Position numbers and translations under genes: made by a program. The notes below the pieces were generated by a model. The model saw nothing but the letters and a program-made list of their open reading frames with translations. It was not told where the DNA came from and did not search any database. This document shows, one piece after another, positions 9,276 through 19,846 of a stretch of DNA of 64,000 nucleotides. Origin of the DNA: Reyranella sp. (GTDB lineage Bacteria > Pseudomonadota > Alphaproteobacteria > Reyranellales > Reyranellaceae); contig NZ_JAFKJN010000026.1 in assembly GCF_017305915.1 (NCBI RefSeq), forward strand, positions 1-64,000. Direction: 5' to 3'. Position 1 is the stretch's first letter, and every line of letters starts with the position of its first letter.

Positions 9276-10231
9276 CCGCCATCCTCGACATCATCGTGCC
9301 GGTCTTCGGCACGGTGCTGGTCGGCTGGCTGATCGGGCGCAGCAAGCTGCTGTCGCCCGAGGGCCTGCGCGGCCTGACCAACGTCACCTTCTATGCGCTG
9401 TTCCCGGCGCTCCTGTTCCGCTCGATGTCCAGGGTGCGCATCGAGGCTTTGTCGTTCGACATCCTGTTCGTTTTCTTCGGCACCGGGCTGCTGCTGTTCT
9501 TCGCCAGCCTGCCGCTCGCCCGCCTGCTCGGCATGAAGCTGGGCGAGGGTACGGTGTTTGCCCTGTCGGTGGTGTTCTCCAACGGCGTCGGCATCGGCAT
9601 CCCGTTCATCTCCTACGCCTTCGGCGAGGCGGGGCTGGTGCCGCTGCTGATGATCATCAGCATGAACTCGCTGGTCATGCTGACCCTCGCCTCGTTCCTG
9701 ATCGAGATCGGCCAGCAGGCGAGCTCGCGTGAAAGCCTGATCGGCAAGCTGGGCGGCGCGGTCGTCACCATGCTGAAGCATCCGGTGATCCCCTCGATCT
9801 TCGCCGGCTTGTTCTGGGGCGAGCTCTGCCACCTCATCCCGGGCCTCGGCACGCCGGTGGTGCTCGACCGCATCCTGCAGGCGCTGGCGATCGCGGCACC
9901 GCCCTGCGGCCTGATCATGGCCGGCGCCTCGCTCGCCCATGTCGGCCTCAAGGAGCACTGGCAGCCGGCGACGCTCGCCACCGCGCTCAAGCTCGCGGTG
10001 ATGCCGCTGGTCGTCTGGCTGTCGGGCCGCTACCTGTTCAACCTCGATCCGCTGTGGCTCACCGTGGCGACACTCAACGCCGCCATGCCGGCCGGCGCCA
10101 ACGTCTACCTGGTGGCGCAGCTCTATCGCACCGGCGTCGGCCTCGCGACCAATGTCGTGGTGCTCTCGACCGGCTTCAGCGTACTGACGCTCTCGGCGAC
10201 CCTGCTGTTGCTCGGCGTGCAGACGCGCTAG
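9272..10231 (+). CDS. AEC-family (auxin efflux carrier / malonate) transporter
   Basis: A 319-residue integral membrane protein with about ten hydrophobic segments in the two-half AEC arrangement (ILDIIVPVFGTVLVGWLIGR at the N-terminus; SNGVGIGIPF and NAAMPAGANVYLVAQ as the paired Pro/Gly-broken helices). The family exports or imports organic anions such as malonate or malate. The start is GTG at 9272, which matches the usual family N-terminus and falls inside the right end of the upstream repeat. No better start exists downstream without cutting the first helix. Inner membrane; substrate unknown. Confidence 0.85.
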   Translation: MTAILDIIVPVFGTVLVGWLIGRSKLLSPEGLRGLTNVTFYALFPALLFRSMSRVRIEALSFDILFVFFGTGLLLFFASLPLARLLGMKLGEGTVFALSVVFSNGVGIGIPFISYAFGEAGLVPLLMIISMNSLVMLTLASFLIEIGQQASSRESLIGKLGGAVVTMLKHPVIPSIFAGLFWGELCHLIPGLGTPVVLDRILQALAIAAPPCGLIMAGASLAHVGLKEHWQPATLATALKLAVMPLVVWLSGRYLFNLDPLWLTVATLNAAMPAGANVYLVAQLYRTGVGLATNVVVLSTGFSVLTLSATLLLLGVQTR

Positions 10232-10254
10232 GCTTTCCTTCGGAGGAAAACATC

Positions 10255-11115
10255 ATGGCCTATGAATCGGTTCAGGTGCGCAAGCTGACCGGCGGCTGCG
10301 GCGCGGAGGTGCTGGGTGTCGATCTCAAGGCGCTGAGCAACCGCCAATGGGACGAGGTGCAGGCGGCCTTCACTGAGCACGGCGTGATCTTCTTCCGCGA
10401 CCAGGTCCTGACGCCCGAGCAGCACATCGCGTTCGCGCGGCGCTGGGCGCCGATCGACGTCAACCGCTTCTTCAAGCACGTCGAGGGCCATCCCGAGATC
10501 GCCGAGGTGCGCAAGCAGCCGGAGCAGAAGACCAACATCGGCGGCGGCTGGCACACCGACCATTCCTACGACGAGGCGCCGGCGATGGGCTCGATCCTGC
10601 TGGCGCGCGAGCTGCCGGAGGAGGGCGGCGACACGCTGTTCGCCAACATGTACCGCGCCTTCGAGACGCTCTCGCCCGGCTTGCAGCGCACGCTCGAAGG
10701 CATGAACGCCGTGCACGGCTCGGCGCATGTCTTCGGCAAGGGCGGCGTCAACGACAAGAATCCCGAAGGCAAGAGCCGCTACGGCAACCAGGAGAAGGTC
10801 GGCGCCGACGTCGTCCATCCGGTGGTGATCAGGCATCCGCTGAGCGGCCGCAAGGCGCTCTATGTCAACCCGGCCTTCACGCTGCGCTTCGAGGACTGGT
10901 CGGCCGAGGACAGCAAGCCGCTGCTCGAGCATCTCTACCGCCATGCCTCACGGCCGGAATTCACCTGCCGCTTCCGCTGGCGCGAGGGCTCGATCGCCTT
11001 CTGGGACAACCGCGCGACCTGGCACTACGCCGCCAACGACTATCACGGCGAGCGCCGGCTGATGCACCGCATCACCGTTTCCGGCTGCGCGCTCGAGGCC
11101 GCGCAAAGGAACTAG
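10255..11115 (+). CDS. TauD/TfdA-family 2-oxoglutarate dioxygenase
   Basis: A 286-residue Fe(II)/2-oxoglutarate dioxygenase. The facial triad is visible: WHTDHSYDE gives H-x-D, and the distal His lies in LMHRITVSG with a 2-oxoglutarate-binding Arg just before it (GERRLMHR). GCGAEVLGVDL and GVIFFRDQVLTPEQHIAFAR are also typical. CGGAGGAAAAC precedes the ATG, 23 bp after the AEC transporter stop, so transporter and dioxygenase are likely co-transcribed. Family substrates include taurine, alkyl sulfates and aryloxyalkanoates; which applies is not visible. Confidence 0.9.
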   Translation: MAYESVQVRKLTGGCGAEVLGVDLKALSNRQWDEVQAAFTEHGVIFFRDQVLTPEQHIAFARRWAPIDVNRFFKHVEGHPEIAEVRKQPEQKTNIGGGWHTDHSYDEAPAMGSILLARELPEEGGDTLFANMYRAFETLSPGLQRTLEGMNAVHGSAHVFGKGGVNDKNPEGKSRYGNQEKVGADVVHPVVIRHPLSGRKALYVNPAFTLRFEDWSAEDSKPLLEHLYRHASRPEFTCRFRWREGSIAFWDNRATWHYAANDYHGERRLMHRITVSGCALEAAQRN

Positions 11116-11118
11116 AAC

Positions 11119-11301
11119 GGGATGAGTTGAGTCCGACTCAGAATTCCTCCCCATTCAGATGGGGAGATGCCCGCGTCTTACGCGGGCGGAGGGGTCATGA
11201 GCCATATCACGACTGCGGCTCATGACCCCTCCGTCGCGGTATGACCGCGCCACCTCCCCATATGAATGGGGAGGAATTCCGAGGCCGACTCAACTCGTCC
11301 G
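11119..11301. repeat. Palindromic repeat family A, copy 3, with extended arms
   Basis: This is the longest family A copy. The 11140-11280 core (hairpin ends CCTCCCCATTCAGATGGGGA and CCTCCCCATATGAATGGGGA) is extended by further inverted flanks: GATGAGTTGAGTCCGACTCA on the left and GCCGACTCAACTCGTCC on the right. The pairing region spans about 183 bp. It sits exactly between two convergent genes and would end transcription in both directions. Confidence 0.8.
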
Positions 11302-11308
11302 GCGCTAG

Positions 11309-12283
11309 CTAGCCGGCGAGAATGCCCTCGACGGTCTCCTGGACATTGAGGGCGTCCGCGAGCGTCGCGAGATGATGCGGCTCGCCGCGCGCGAGTTTCA
11401 CCACGCCCTCCAACTGTCGCTTCAAGGCCAAGGGGCGGGCCTGCTCCTGGGGCAGGGCATCCGGCGCCTGATGCCACGTGCCGTCGGGCATGCGCCGTTG
11501 CGCGATCGACCAGTCGCAGAGCCGCACCGCACCTCGATCGCATTCCAGCATCCAGACATTGTGATCGTCCTTCGCCGTCTCGCCGACGGCGCCGGCGAGC
11601 GTCGCCGGCAGGTCGCCGGCCTGCAGGGTCGCCGCGATGCGCCGCTCGGACTTGCCCGCTTCCGGGAAGAAGGACGCCCTGCCCGTCAGGCCGTGCAATG
11701 GCCCGACGAGCCGGCGCGAGAGAAAGAGAAAATGCGAGACGACCTCGCGCGTGAAGCCGCCCTGCATCGGCTTGTCCAGCCAGCCTGCGGCGTCGGCCTG
11801 CCAGGGACGCGGCCACCTGGCGAAGCCGACCTCGATCGAGAGGCGCTGCGGCGTGCCGATACAGCCATTCTCGATCCAGCTCTTGATCGTCGCCACGGCG
11901 GGAGAGGAGGCGAAGGGAAAGTTCACGGCGCCCCGATCGCCGGCCTCGGCCACGAACGCGCGCGCATCGGTGACGTCGACAGCCAGCGGCTTCTCGCAAA
12001 AGACGCTCTTGCCGGCCTGCAGCGCCGCGCGGGCGTGGGGGAGATGCGAGGCGGGCGGCGAGGCGATGTAGACGCAGTCGCTCGCCGCGATGACGGCAGC
12101 CGCATCGGCCAGACGCGGGACGTCGGGAAAGGTCCTTTCCATACGCTGCATCGCGGCCGGCGCCGGATCCCAGATGCCGCAGGCCTGCAGCAGCTCGCGC
12201 TCCTGCTGGCGGATGGCGTTGAGCAGTCGCTCGCCCATGATGCCCGCGCTGATGATGCCGATCGCAACGCTACCGTTCTTCAT
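11309..12283 (-). CDS. Gfo/Idh/MocA-family oxidoreductase
   Basis: A 324-residue NAD(P)-dependent oxidoreductase. The N-terminal Rossmann phrase is AIGIISAGIMGERLLNAI, followed by the A-x-D-CVYIASPPASHLPHARAA segment and the family's signature EKPL in KSVFCEKPLAVDV. The C-terminal half has the expected mixed sheet, with HLATLADALNVQETVEGILA at the end, as in inositol or glucose-fructose dehydrogenase relatives. ATG at 12283 gives the right N-terminus but has no strong ribosome-binding site. It is convergent with the dioxygenase across the long palindrome. Substrate unknown. Confidence 0.85.
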   Translation of the reverse strand: MKNGSVAIGIISAGIMGERLLNAIRQQERELLQACGIWDPAPAAMQRMERTFPDVPRLADAAAVIAASDCVYIASPPASHLPHARAALQAGKSVFCEKPLAVDVTDARAFVAEAGDRGAVNFPFASSPAVATIKSWIENGCIGTPQRLSIEVGFARWPRPWQADAAGWLDKPMQGGFTREVVSHFLFLSRRLVGPLHGLTGRASFFPEAGKSERRIAATLQAGDLPATLAGAVGETAKDDHNVWMLECDRGAVRLCDWSIAQRRMPDGTWHQAPDALPQEQARPLALKRQLEGVVKLARGEPHHLATLADALNVQETVEGILAG

Positions 12284-12330
12284 GTGAATGACTGTATCGC
12301 CGTTGCCGGCTGCCAAGTCGAGGCGGCCGT

Positions 12331-12798
12331 CTAGAGCTTGCCGCCAGGATCGAACGGCCGGATCACCGCCTTCCCGACGATCTCGACGCCCCGCACGTAG
12401 ATGCGGATCGGCGTCAGCTCCGCCTCGGGCACGTCGAGAGCCGGTGGCGGGCTGTGGCCCCTGGCGTCCGCGGCGGCGCGTTCGCGGCGGGCCCGCCGTT
12501 TCTGCGTCATGTCGTCCATATTCGCCTGGTGCGTGCCCACGAAGTGATGATCCGGATTGATGCAACGCCGCTCGTCGCAGCGATGGCAGAGCACCATTCC
12601 GGATGGGATCGGCCCATATCTCGCGATCCAGAGAAACCGATGCAGGAGTTGCGTCTTGCCGAGGATCGATATCCGCGGATAGCCGCCGCGATTGCATGCG
12701 CCTTCCCAGATGTGGCAGCCGGAGAGCGGATCGATCCTGGTCTTCGGCGCGAGCCGCGCCTGAAGCGTGCGCCCTTTGTACGGGGGTTGCGTCGTCAT
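12331..12798 (-). CDS. HNH endonuclease domain protein
   Basis: A 155-residue protein with a HNH_3-like core: GCHIWEGACNRGGYPRIS, then LLHRFLWIARYGPIPSGMVL, CHRCDERRCINPDHHFVG and THQANMDDM. Two CxxC-like pairs would hold a structural zinc. This type is common as free-standing nucleases in phages and mobile introns, and the C-terminus here is a basic linker plus about 45 residues of unknown fold. It starts at ATG 12798; a nested inverted repeat lies about 36-100 bp upstream. Its stop is 47 bp from the start of the oxidoreductase, so it could lead that transcript. A mobile origin is possible. Confidence 0.75.
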   Translation of the reverse strand: MTTQPPYKGRTLQARLAPKTRIDPLSGCHIWEGACNRGGYPRISILGKTQLLHRFLWIARYGPIPSGMVLCHRCDERRCINPDHHFVGTHQANMDDMTQKRRARRERAAADARGHSPPPALDVPEAELTPIRIYVRGVEIVGKAVIRPFDPGGKL

Positions 12799-12833
12799 GC
12801 GCGGACAATAAGGGGGCGCGATGCAATCACCTA

Positions 12834-12899
12834 TTATGGGCAATGGCCGCGATTTTTCGTGAGCAATCGCGAGCCTTTTCCGCGTTCCATTGCCCATAA
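12834..12899. repeat. Nested inverted repeat upstream of the HNH gene
   Basis: Perfect 13-bp arms TTATGGGCAATGG (12834-12846) and CCATTGCCCATAA (12887-12899) enclose a second perfect 7-bp inverted repeat, CGCGATT (12848-12854) with AATCGCG (12865-12871). The spacer between the HNH gene and the PhyH gene holds no ORF. It could be a regulatory RNA structure, an operator, or a short non-autonomous mobile element. Confidence 0.7.
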
Positions 12900-12942
12900 A
12901 GCCGCGCGCGGCGGCGGCTTTTTCCCCAGCCTGTGGATGATT

Positions 12943-13809
12943 TCAGGCGCCGCCCGTCATCACCGCTTCCTGGTCCTCGGGCGCGTAGAAGAAGTCGCCG
13001 GGGCGGAAGTCGGGGCCGTGGCCGAGATCGCCGAGCAGGCGGCGCTGACGCGGCGTGCAGCGGTCGAGCAGCTTGGCGTAGGGCCCGCTGAAGTCGTAGG
13101 CCCGCATGAACATCTGGCAGTAGTTGTAGAGGATGGTCTTGCGCGCCTTGCCCGAATGGTTGGGCGAGGGGCCGTGCCACAGCGCGTGCGGGAAGACGTA
13201 GGCGTCGCCAGCCTTGCCGAGCAGCGGCACCGCGCCCGGCATGTGCGGATGGGGGATGCGCTCGGCGCGCTCCGGGAACGGCCGCAAGTGGCTGCCGGGG
13301 AAGACCGTGAAGTTGCCGCTGTCGGGCTCGGCCACGTCGGTCAGCAGGTACATCACCTTTACGGCGAGCGGCCGGCTGGTCTCGCTGACGCGGATACTCT
13401 TCTGTGCCTGGCCGCCGTCGGTGTGGGTGTAGCCGGGGAACGTATCGGTCGAGGCGCGGATGATCGCCTGGCTCATCGAGAACTGGATGTACGGACCCAT
13501 CAGGTCGAGGATCAGGTCGAAGATCGCGGGCCGGTCGATCAGGTCGACGAAGGCCTGGTGGTACGGCAGCAGGTCGCGCCGATCCATGAAGGCGTCGAGG
13601 TTCTGGTCGGGAAGCTTCCAGTCGTAGTGGCCGCGCGGCAGCTTGCCCGGCGCCGGCTCGTAGCCCTCCTTGCCGCGCACGTCGTCGAGCAGCCTGGAGA
13701 AGAAGTCGACCTCGGCCGGGCTGAGCGCGCCTTCGATCTGCAGGTAGCCGTCGACGGCCCACTGCTCGCGCTGCGCTTCGGTCAGAGCCCGGGTGGTGTT
13801 GGCCAGCAT
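12943..13809 (-). CDS. Phytanoyl-CoA dioxygenase (PhyH) family protein
   Basis: A 288-residue Fe(II)/2-oxoglutarate oxygenase. THTDGGQAQKSIRV gives the H-x-D pair, and HALWHGPSPNHSGKARKTIL carries the distal His and the downstream 2-oxoglutarate-binding Arg. WAVDGYLQIEGALSPAEVDF is the usual family opening. ATG at 13809 follows GGGAGGATCGC. PhyH proteins hydroxylate acyl-CoAs, ectoine or diverse small molecules; the neighbours do not identify the substrate. Confidence 0.85.
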   Translation of the reverse strand: MLANTTRALTEAQREQWAVDGYLQIEGALSPAEVDFFSRLLDDVRGKEGYEPAPGKLPRGHYDWKLPDQNLDAFMDRRDLLPYHQAFVDLIDRPAIFDLILDLMGPYIQFSMSQAIIRASTDTFPGYTHTDGGQAQKSIRVSETSRPLAVKVMYLLTDVAEPDSGNFTVFPGSHLRPFPERAERIPHPHMPGAVPLLGKAGDAYVFPHALWHGPSPNHSGKARKTILYNYCQMFMRAYDFSGPYAKLLDRCTPRQRRLLGDLGHGPDFRPGDFFYAPEDQEAVMTGGA

Positions 13810-13883
13810 GCGATCCTCCCTGGAGGCCGGCACTCTATCGCGATCCGGCGGCGGTGTCGGCGCAGCCTTATCGCATGGCGGCC

Positions 13884-14414
13884 CTACCGGGGCTTGGAGT
13901 CGCGCTTGGCCTGGGCCCGCGCCACCTGCTTGCGGACGCGGCCGCGCGCCGACGGCGGGACGTGAGTCTCGACCTCGATGCGCGCCTTGCCGCGAAGGCC
14001 CGCGCTGGCGCTCCGCGCGGTCGGCGGTGACGGCGCGGCGCGCTTGGCCTTTTGCTTCAGCGCCAGCGCCTTCTTGGCGCTGGCGACCAGCGACGTCTTC
14101 GCCTTGTCGCGGCGACGGCGCTTCGCCTCGCTGTCGAGACGGCGCAGGGCCTCCGTCAGCACCGACAGCTTGAGCCGCGTTCCCTCATTGGCCTTGGATG
14201 GCGCGGCGCCGCGCGCCGGTGCCTTGCCGCGCATCTCGCGACGTTGCCGCTCGGCCACCGTCCGTGCCCGGTCGCGCCGGGTGCGCGTGAGCTTCACCAG
14301 GCCGGCGAGCTCGGAATCGGCCAGCGATCGCACGACCGCCGGTCGCGACTTGTCCACGAGCGCGCGCTCATCCGCGGCGAGGGCGCGTGCTTCCTGCTTG
14401 GGTGATCTTGCCAT
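13884..14414 (-). CDS. Highly basic hypothetical protein
   Basis: A 176-residue protein extremely rich in Arg, Lys and Ala, with no hydrophobic core: an N-terminal MARSPKQEARALAADERALV region, a KLTRTRRDRARTVAERQRRE helix and a C-terminal low-complexity KARIEVETHVPPSARGRVRK tail. Predicted mostly helical, coiled or disordered; a nucleic-acid-binding role is plausible from composition alone. I know similar unnamed proteins in Alphaproteobacteria but no function. AAGGAGATCGACG precedes the ATG. It begins 27 bp after the TauE/SafE stop, so the two likely form one transcript. Confidence 0.7.
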   Translation of the reverse strand: MARSPKQEARALAADERALVDKSRPAVVRSLADSELAGLVKLTRTRRDRARTVAERQRREMRGKAPARGAAPSKANEGTRLKLSVLTEALRRLDSEAKRRRRDKAKTSLVASAKKALALKQKAKRAAPSPPTARSASAGLRGKARIEVETHVPPSARGRVRKQVARAQAKRDSKPR

Positions 14415-14441
14415 CGTCGATCTCCTTCGAGCCGACGTCAG

Positions 14442-15167
14442 TCATCGCATGGCGGCCCAGAGGAGCGCCAGTCCAGAGAGCACCATCACAATGTCGAGCA
14501 GATACTGGAACGCGGCGAGGCTCAGGCGCTCGAGCAGGAGCCTGGAGAGATAGGTGCCGGCCATCACCGACGAGCCGGTGATCAGCCCCTTCAGCACGAT
14601 GTCGGTCGGCAACGCGCCGAAGGTGCGGAAGGTCGTGGCCTTGCTGATATAGACCGCGAGCGAGGCGGCGGCCTCTGTGGCGATGAAGGCGCCCTTCGCC
14701 AGCCCATAGGCGGAGAACAAGGGCACGGTGATCGGCCCGGTCGAGACGACGATGCCGGTCAGGAAGCCGATGGCGAGGCCGGCCGGCGCCAGCACCCAGA
14801 GCGCCACGGTGTAGCGGCGCCTGGCGAGCCAATGGCGGCCCGGGATCATGATCAGGAAGAAGCAGCCCAGCGCGAGATCGACCAGCCGCGGCGGCAGGCT
14901 GAGCATGGTGCGCGCGCCCAGCGCCGCGCCGGGAATTCCGCCCAGCGCGTAGGCGCCGCAGGCGCGCCAGTCGATCTCGCGCCACCACGAGGTGATCTTG
15001 GCGAAGTTCGACATCAGCGCGACCACCGCCATGATCGGGATCGCGGCCTTCGGCCCGAAAACCAGGGTGAGCACCGGCAGCAGGATGATGGTGGCGCCGG
15101 TGCCGACGATGCCGCTCACGAGGCCGGCGACCAGCCCGACAGCAAGGACGAGGGCGTAGGCAATCAT
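14442..15167 (-). CDS. TauE/SafE-family membrane permease
   Basis: A 241-residue membrane protein with about eight hydrophobic helices and the family's glycine-rich opening (AVGLVAGLVSGIVGTGATII) repeated in weaker form in the second half (TVPLFSAYGLAKGAFIATEA). The family exports sulfite, sulfoacetate or related anions across the inner membrane. It is divergent from the HpcH aldolase gene. Nothing here identifies the substrate. Confidence 0.88.
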   Translation of the reverse strand: MIAYALVLAVGLVAGLVSGIVGTGATIILLPVLTLVFGPKAAIPIMAVVALMSNFAKITSWWREIDWRACGAYALGGIPGAALGARTMLSLPPRLVDLALGCFFLIMIPGRHWLARRRYTVALWVLAPAGLAIGFLTGIVVSTGPITVPLFSAYGLAKGAFIATEAAASLAVYISKATTFRTFGALPTDIVLKGLITGSSVMAGTYLSRLLLERLSLAAFQYLLDIVMVLSGLALLWAAMR

Positions 15168-15235
15168 CTTCTTGACCTGACGGCCGAAGCCTCGTGGTAT
15201 TGAAAAGGATCGTGCGAGAGACGAGGGAGGCAGCG

Positions 15236-16003
15236 ATGCGGCAGAACAAGATCAAACAGATGTGGCGCGACGGGAAGTGCGTGACGCTGGGCTGGCTGTC
15301 GATCTCTCACGGGCTCACGGCAGAGGTCATGGCGCGCCTGGGCTTCGATGCCTTGTGCGTCGACCTGCAGCACGGCACGGCGGAAATGAAAGACGTAGCG
15401 CCGATGCTGCAGGCGATCTCACAGACGGACACCGTCCCGGTCGTGCGGGTGGCATGGAACGAACCGGCGGCCATTATGAAGGCCCTGGACCTCGGTGCCT
15501 ACGGCATCATCGTGCCGCTGGTGAATAACGCCAAGGAAGCCGCGCAAGCGGTGGCCGCGTGCCGCTACCCGCCCGTCGGCATGCGCTCCAATGGGCCGGT
15601 GCGCGCCGTGCACTACGGCGGCGCCGACTACGTCGCCAATGCCAACGGCGAGATCGTCGTCATGGCCATGATCGAGACCAAGGAAGGCCTCGCCAACCTC
15701 GATGCCATCTGCGCCACGCCCGGCCTCGATGCCGTCTATATCGGGCCGGCCGATCTCTCGTTTGCCCTCGGCCTGCCGCCGCGCGGCGACAACCCGGATC
15801 CGCTCCACATGGCCACCTGCGACAAGATCCTGGCGGCCGCTCACAAGGCCGGCATCAAGTGCGTCATGCACTGCGCCAGCGCGGCGTTCGCGGCCGGTGC
15901 GGTGAAGCGCGGCTTCGACATGGTGATGCTGACCGGCGACCTGGCCTGCATGATCGCCGGCGCGCGGGCGCAGCTCGAGGAGCTCAAGGCAAAAACGGCC
16001 TGA
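15236..16003 (+). CDS. HpcH/HpaI-family aldolase
   Basis: A 255-residue TIM-barrel class II aldolase (2-oxo-3-deoxy-acid aldolase type, retro-aldol to pyruvate plus aldehyde). Seen: FDALCVDLQHGTAEM, the metal-binding Glu in VMAMIETKEGL with the Asp in YIGPADLSFALG, and VRAVHYGGADYV for substrate. ATG at 15236 follows GAGGGAGGCAGCG. Relatives act on 4-hydroxy-2-ketoheptanedioate or 2-keto-3-deoxy-rhamnonate. Ends 136 bp before the convergent metH piece, across a palindrome. Confidence 0.9.
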   Translation: MRQNKIKQMWRDGKCVTLGWLSISHGLTAEVMARLGFDALCVDLQHGTAEMKDVAPMLQAISQTDTVPVVRVAWNEPAAIMKALDLGAYGIIVPLVNNAKEAAQAVAACRYPPVGMRSNGPVRAVHYGGADYVANANGEIVVMAMIETKEGLANLDAICATPGLDAVYIGPADLSFALGLPPRGDNPDPLHMATCDKILAAAHKAGIKCVMHCASAAFAAGAVKRGFDMVMLTGDLACMIAGARAQLEELKAKTA

Positions 16004-16011
16004 GCGCATCA

Positions 16012-16124
16012 CCTCATCCTGAGGAGCCGCGCGTAGCGCGGCGTCTCGAAGGATGGGTAACAGACAAGGTGCTCGTGCCCACCCTTCGAGACGCGGCCCC
16101 TTCAGGCCGCTCCTCAGGGTGAGG
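16012..16124. repeat. Inverted repeat family C, copy 2
   Basis: The left arm CCTCATCCTGAGGAGCCGCG continues to GCGTCTCGAAGGATGGG. The right arm ACCCTTCGAGACGCGGCCC continues to CCGCTCCTCAGGGTGAGG. The arms are imperfect reverse complements around an approximately 22-bp spacer. Lies between convergent hpcH-like and metH genes and should act as a bidirectional terminator. Confidence 0.75.
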
Positions 16125-16139
16125 TGGTTGGCCTCCGCT

Positions 16140-18790
<2,651 letters not shown>

Positions 18791-18791
<1 letters not shown>

Positions 18792-19846
18792 TACATGAAG
18801 CTCGCTGCTTCCATTCCCGAGAGACGCAGCGCCGGCGGCAGGGCATGCCACTGGCGCGGCCTGAGGCCTCTGACCGCCTCGGCGACGGCCCTGATGTGCG
18901 CCGGCGTGGTGCCGCAGCAGCCGCCGACGATGTTCAGCCAGCCGTTCTCGGCCCAGCCTTTGACCAGCTTCGCCGTCATCTCCGGTGGCTCGTCGTAAGC
19001 GCCGAGCTCGTTGGGCAGGCCGGCGTTGGGATAGACGCAGACGAGGCCATCGACCTGCGGATGGAGTGCGTTGACGTAGGGATGCAGCTCGGTCGCGCCG
19101 AAGCTGCAGTTCAGGCCCATGGTCAGCGGCTTGGCGTGGCGCACCGAGTGCCAGAAGGCTTCGACCGTCTGGCCCGACAGGTTGCGGCCGGCGAGATCGG
19201 TCAGGGTCATCGAGACCATCACCGGGATCTCCTCGTCGCGCGCCTCGCCCGCCTCGTCGGCGGCGACGATCGCGGCCTTGGCGTTCAGCGTGTCGAACAC
19301 CGTCTCGATCAGGATGAAGTCGACGCCGCCGTCGAGCAGCCCGTCGATCTGCTCGCGATAGATGCCCTTGACCTCGTCGAAGGTGACGGCGCGGAAGCCG
19401 GGATCGTTGACGTTGGGCGACACCGACAGCGTCTTGTTGGTCGGCCCCAGCGCCCCGGCGACGAAGCGCGGCTTGCCCGGGTGCTTGGCCGTCGCGGCAT
19501 CGGCGCATTCCCGGGTGATCCTGGCGGCCGCGAGGTTGATCTCGCGCGCCCGGTCCTGCAGGCCGTAGTCGCCCTGGCTGATGGCGTTGGCGTTGAAGGT
19601 GTTGGTCGCCAGCAGATCGGCGCCGGCGTCGATGTAGGCGTTGCAGATCGCGCTCACCACGTCGGGACGGGTGATGTTCAACAGGTCGTTGTTGCCCTTC
19701 TGGTCCTGCGCGAAGTCGCGGCCGGCGCGGAAGCCCGCCTCGTCGAGGCGATAGGCCTGGATCGCGGTGCCGTAGGGACCGTCCTTCACCAGGATGCGCT
19801 CCTGTGCGATCTGGCGCAGGAGATCGGCCTTCTGGCTACGAGTCAT
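18791..19846 (-). CDS. metH: Methionine synthase, homocysteine-binding part (split MetH)
   Basis: A 351-residue homocysteine S-methyltransferase module, the N-terminal domain of MetH encoded separately. The zinc ligands are visible as Cys in GLNCSFGATELHPY and the CC pair in IVGGCCGTTPAHI. Other blocks are ILVKDGPYGTAIQAYRLDE, LLATNTFNANAISQGDYG and AGALGPTNKTLSVSPNV. Its start overlaps the end of metF by 11 bp and its stop overlaps the next start, so metF and both metH pieces form one operon. Confidence 0.93.

Noticed and set aside
12827..13762. Second minus-strand frame over the PhyH gene
   Set aside because: Arg/Pro-rich shadow; the true frame holds the H-x-D and distal His motifs.
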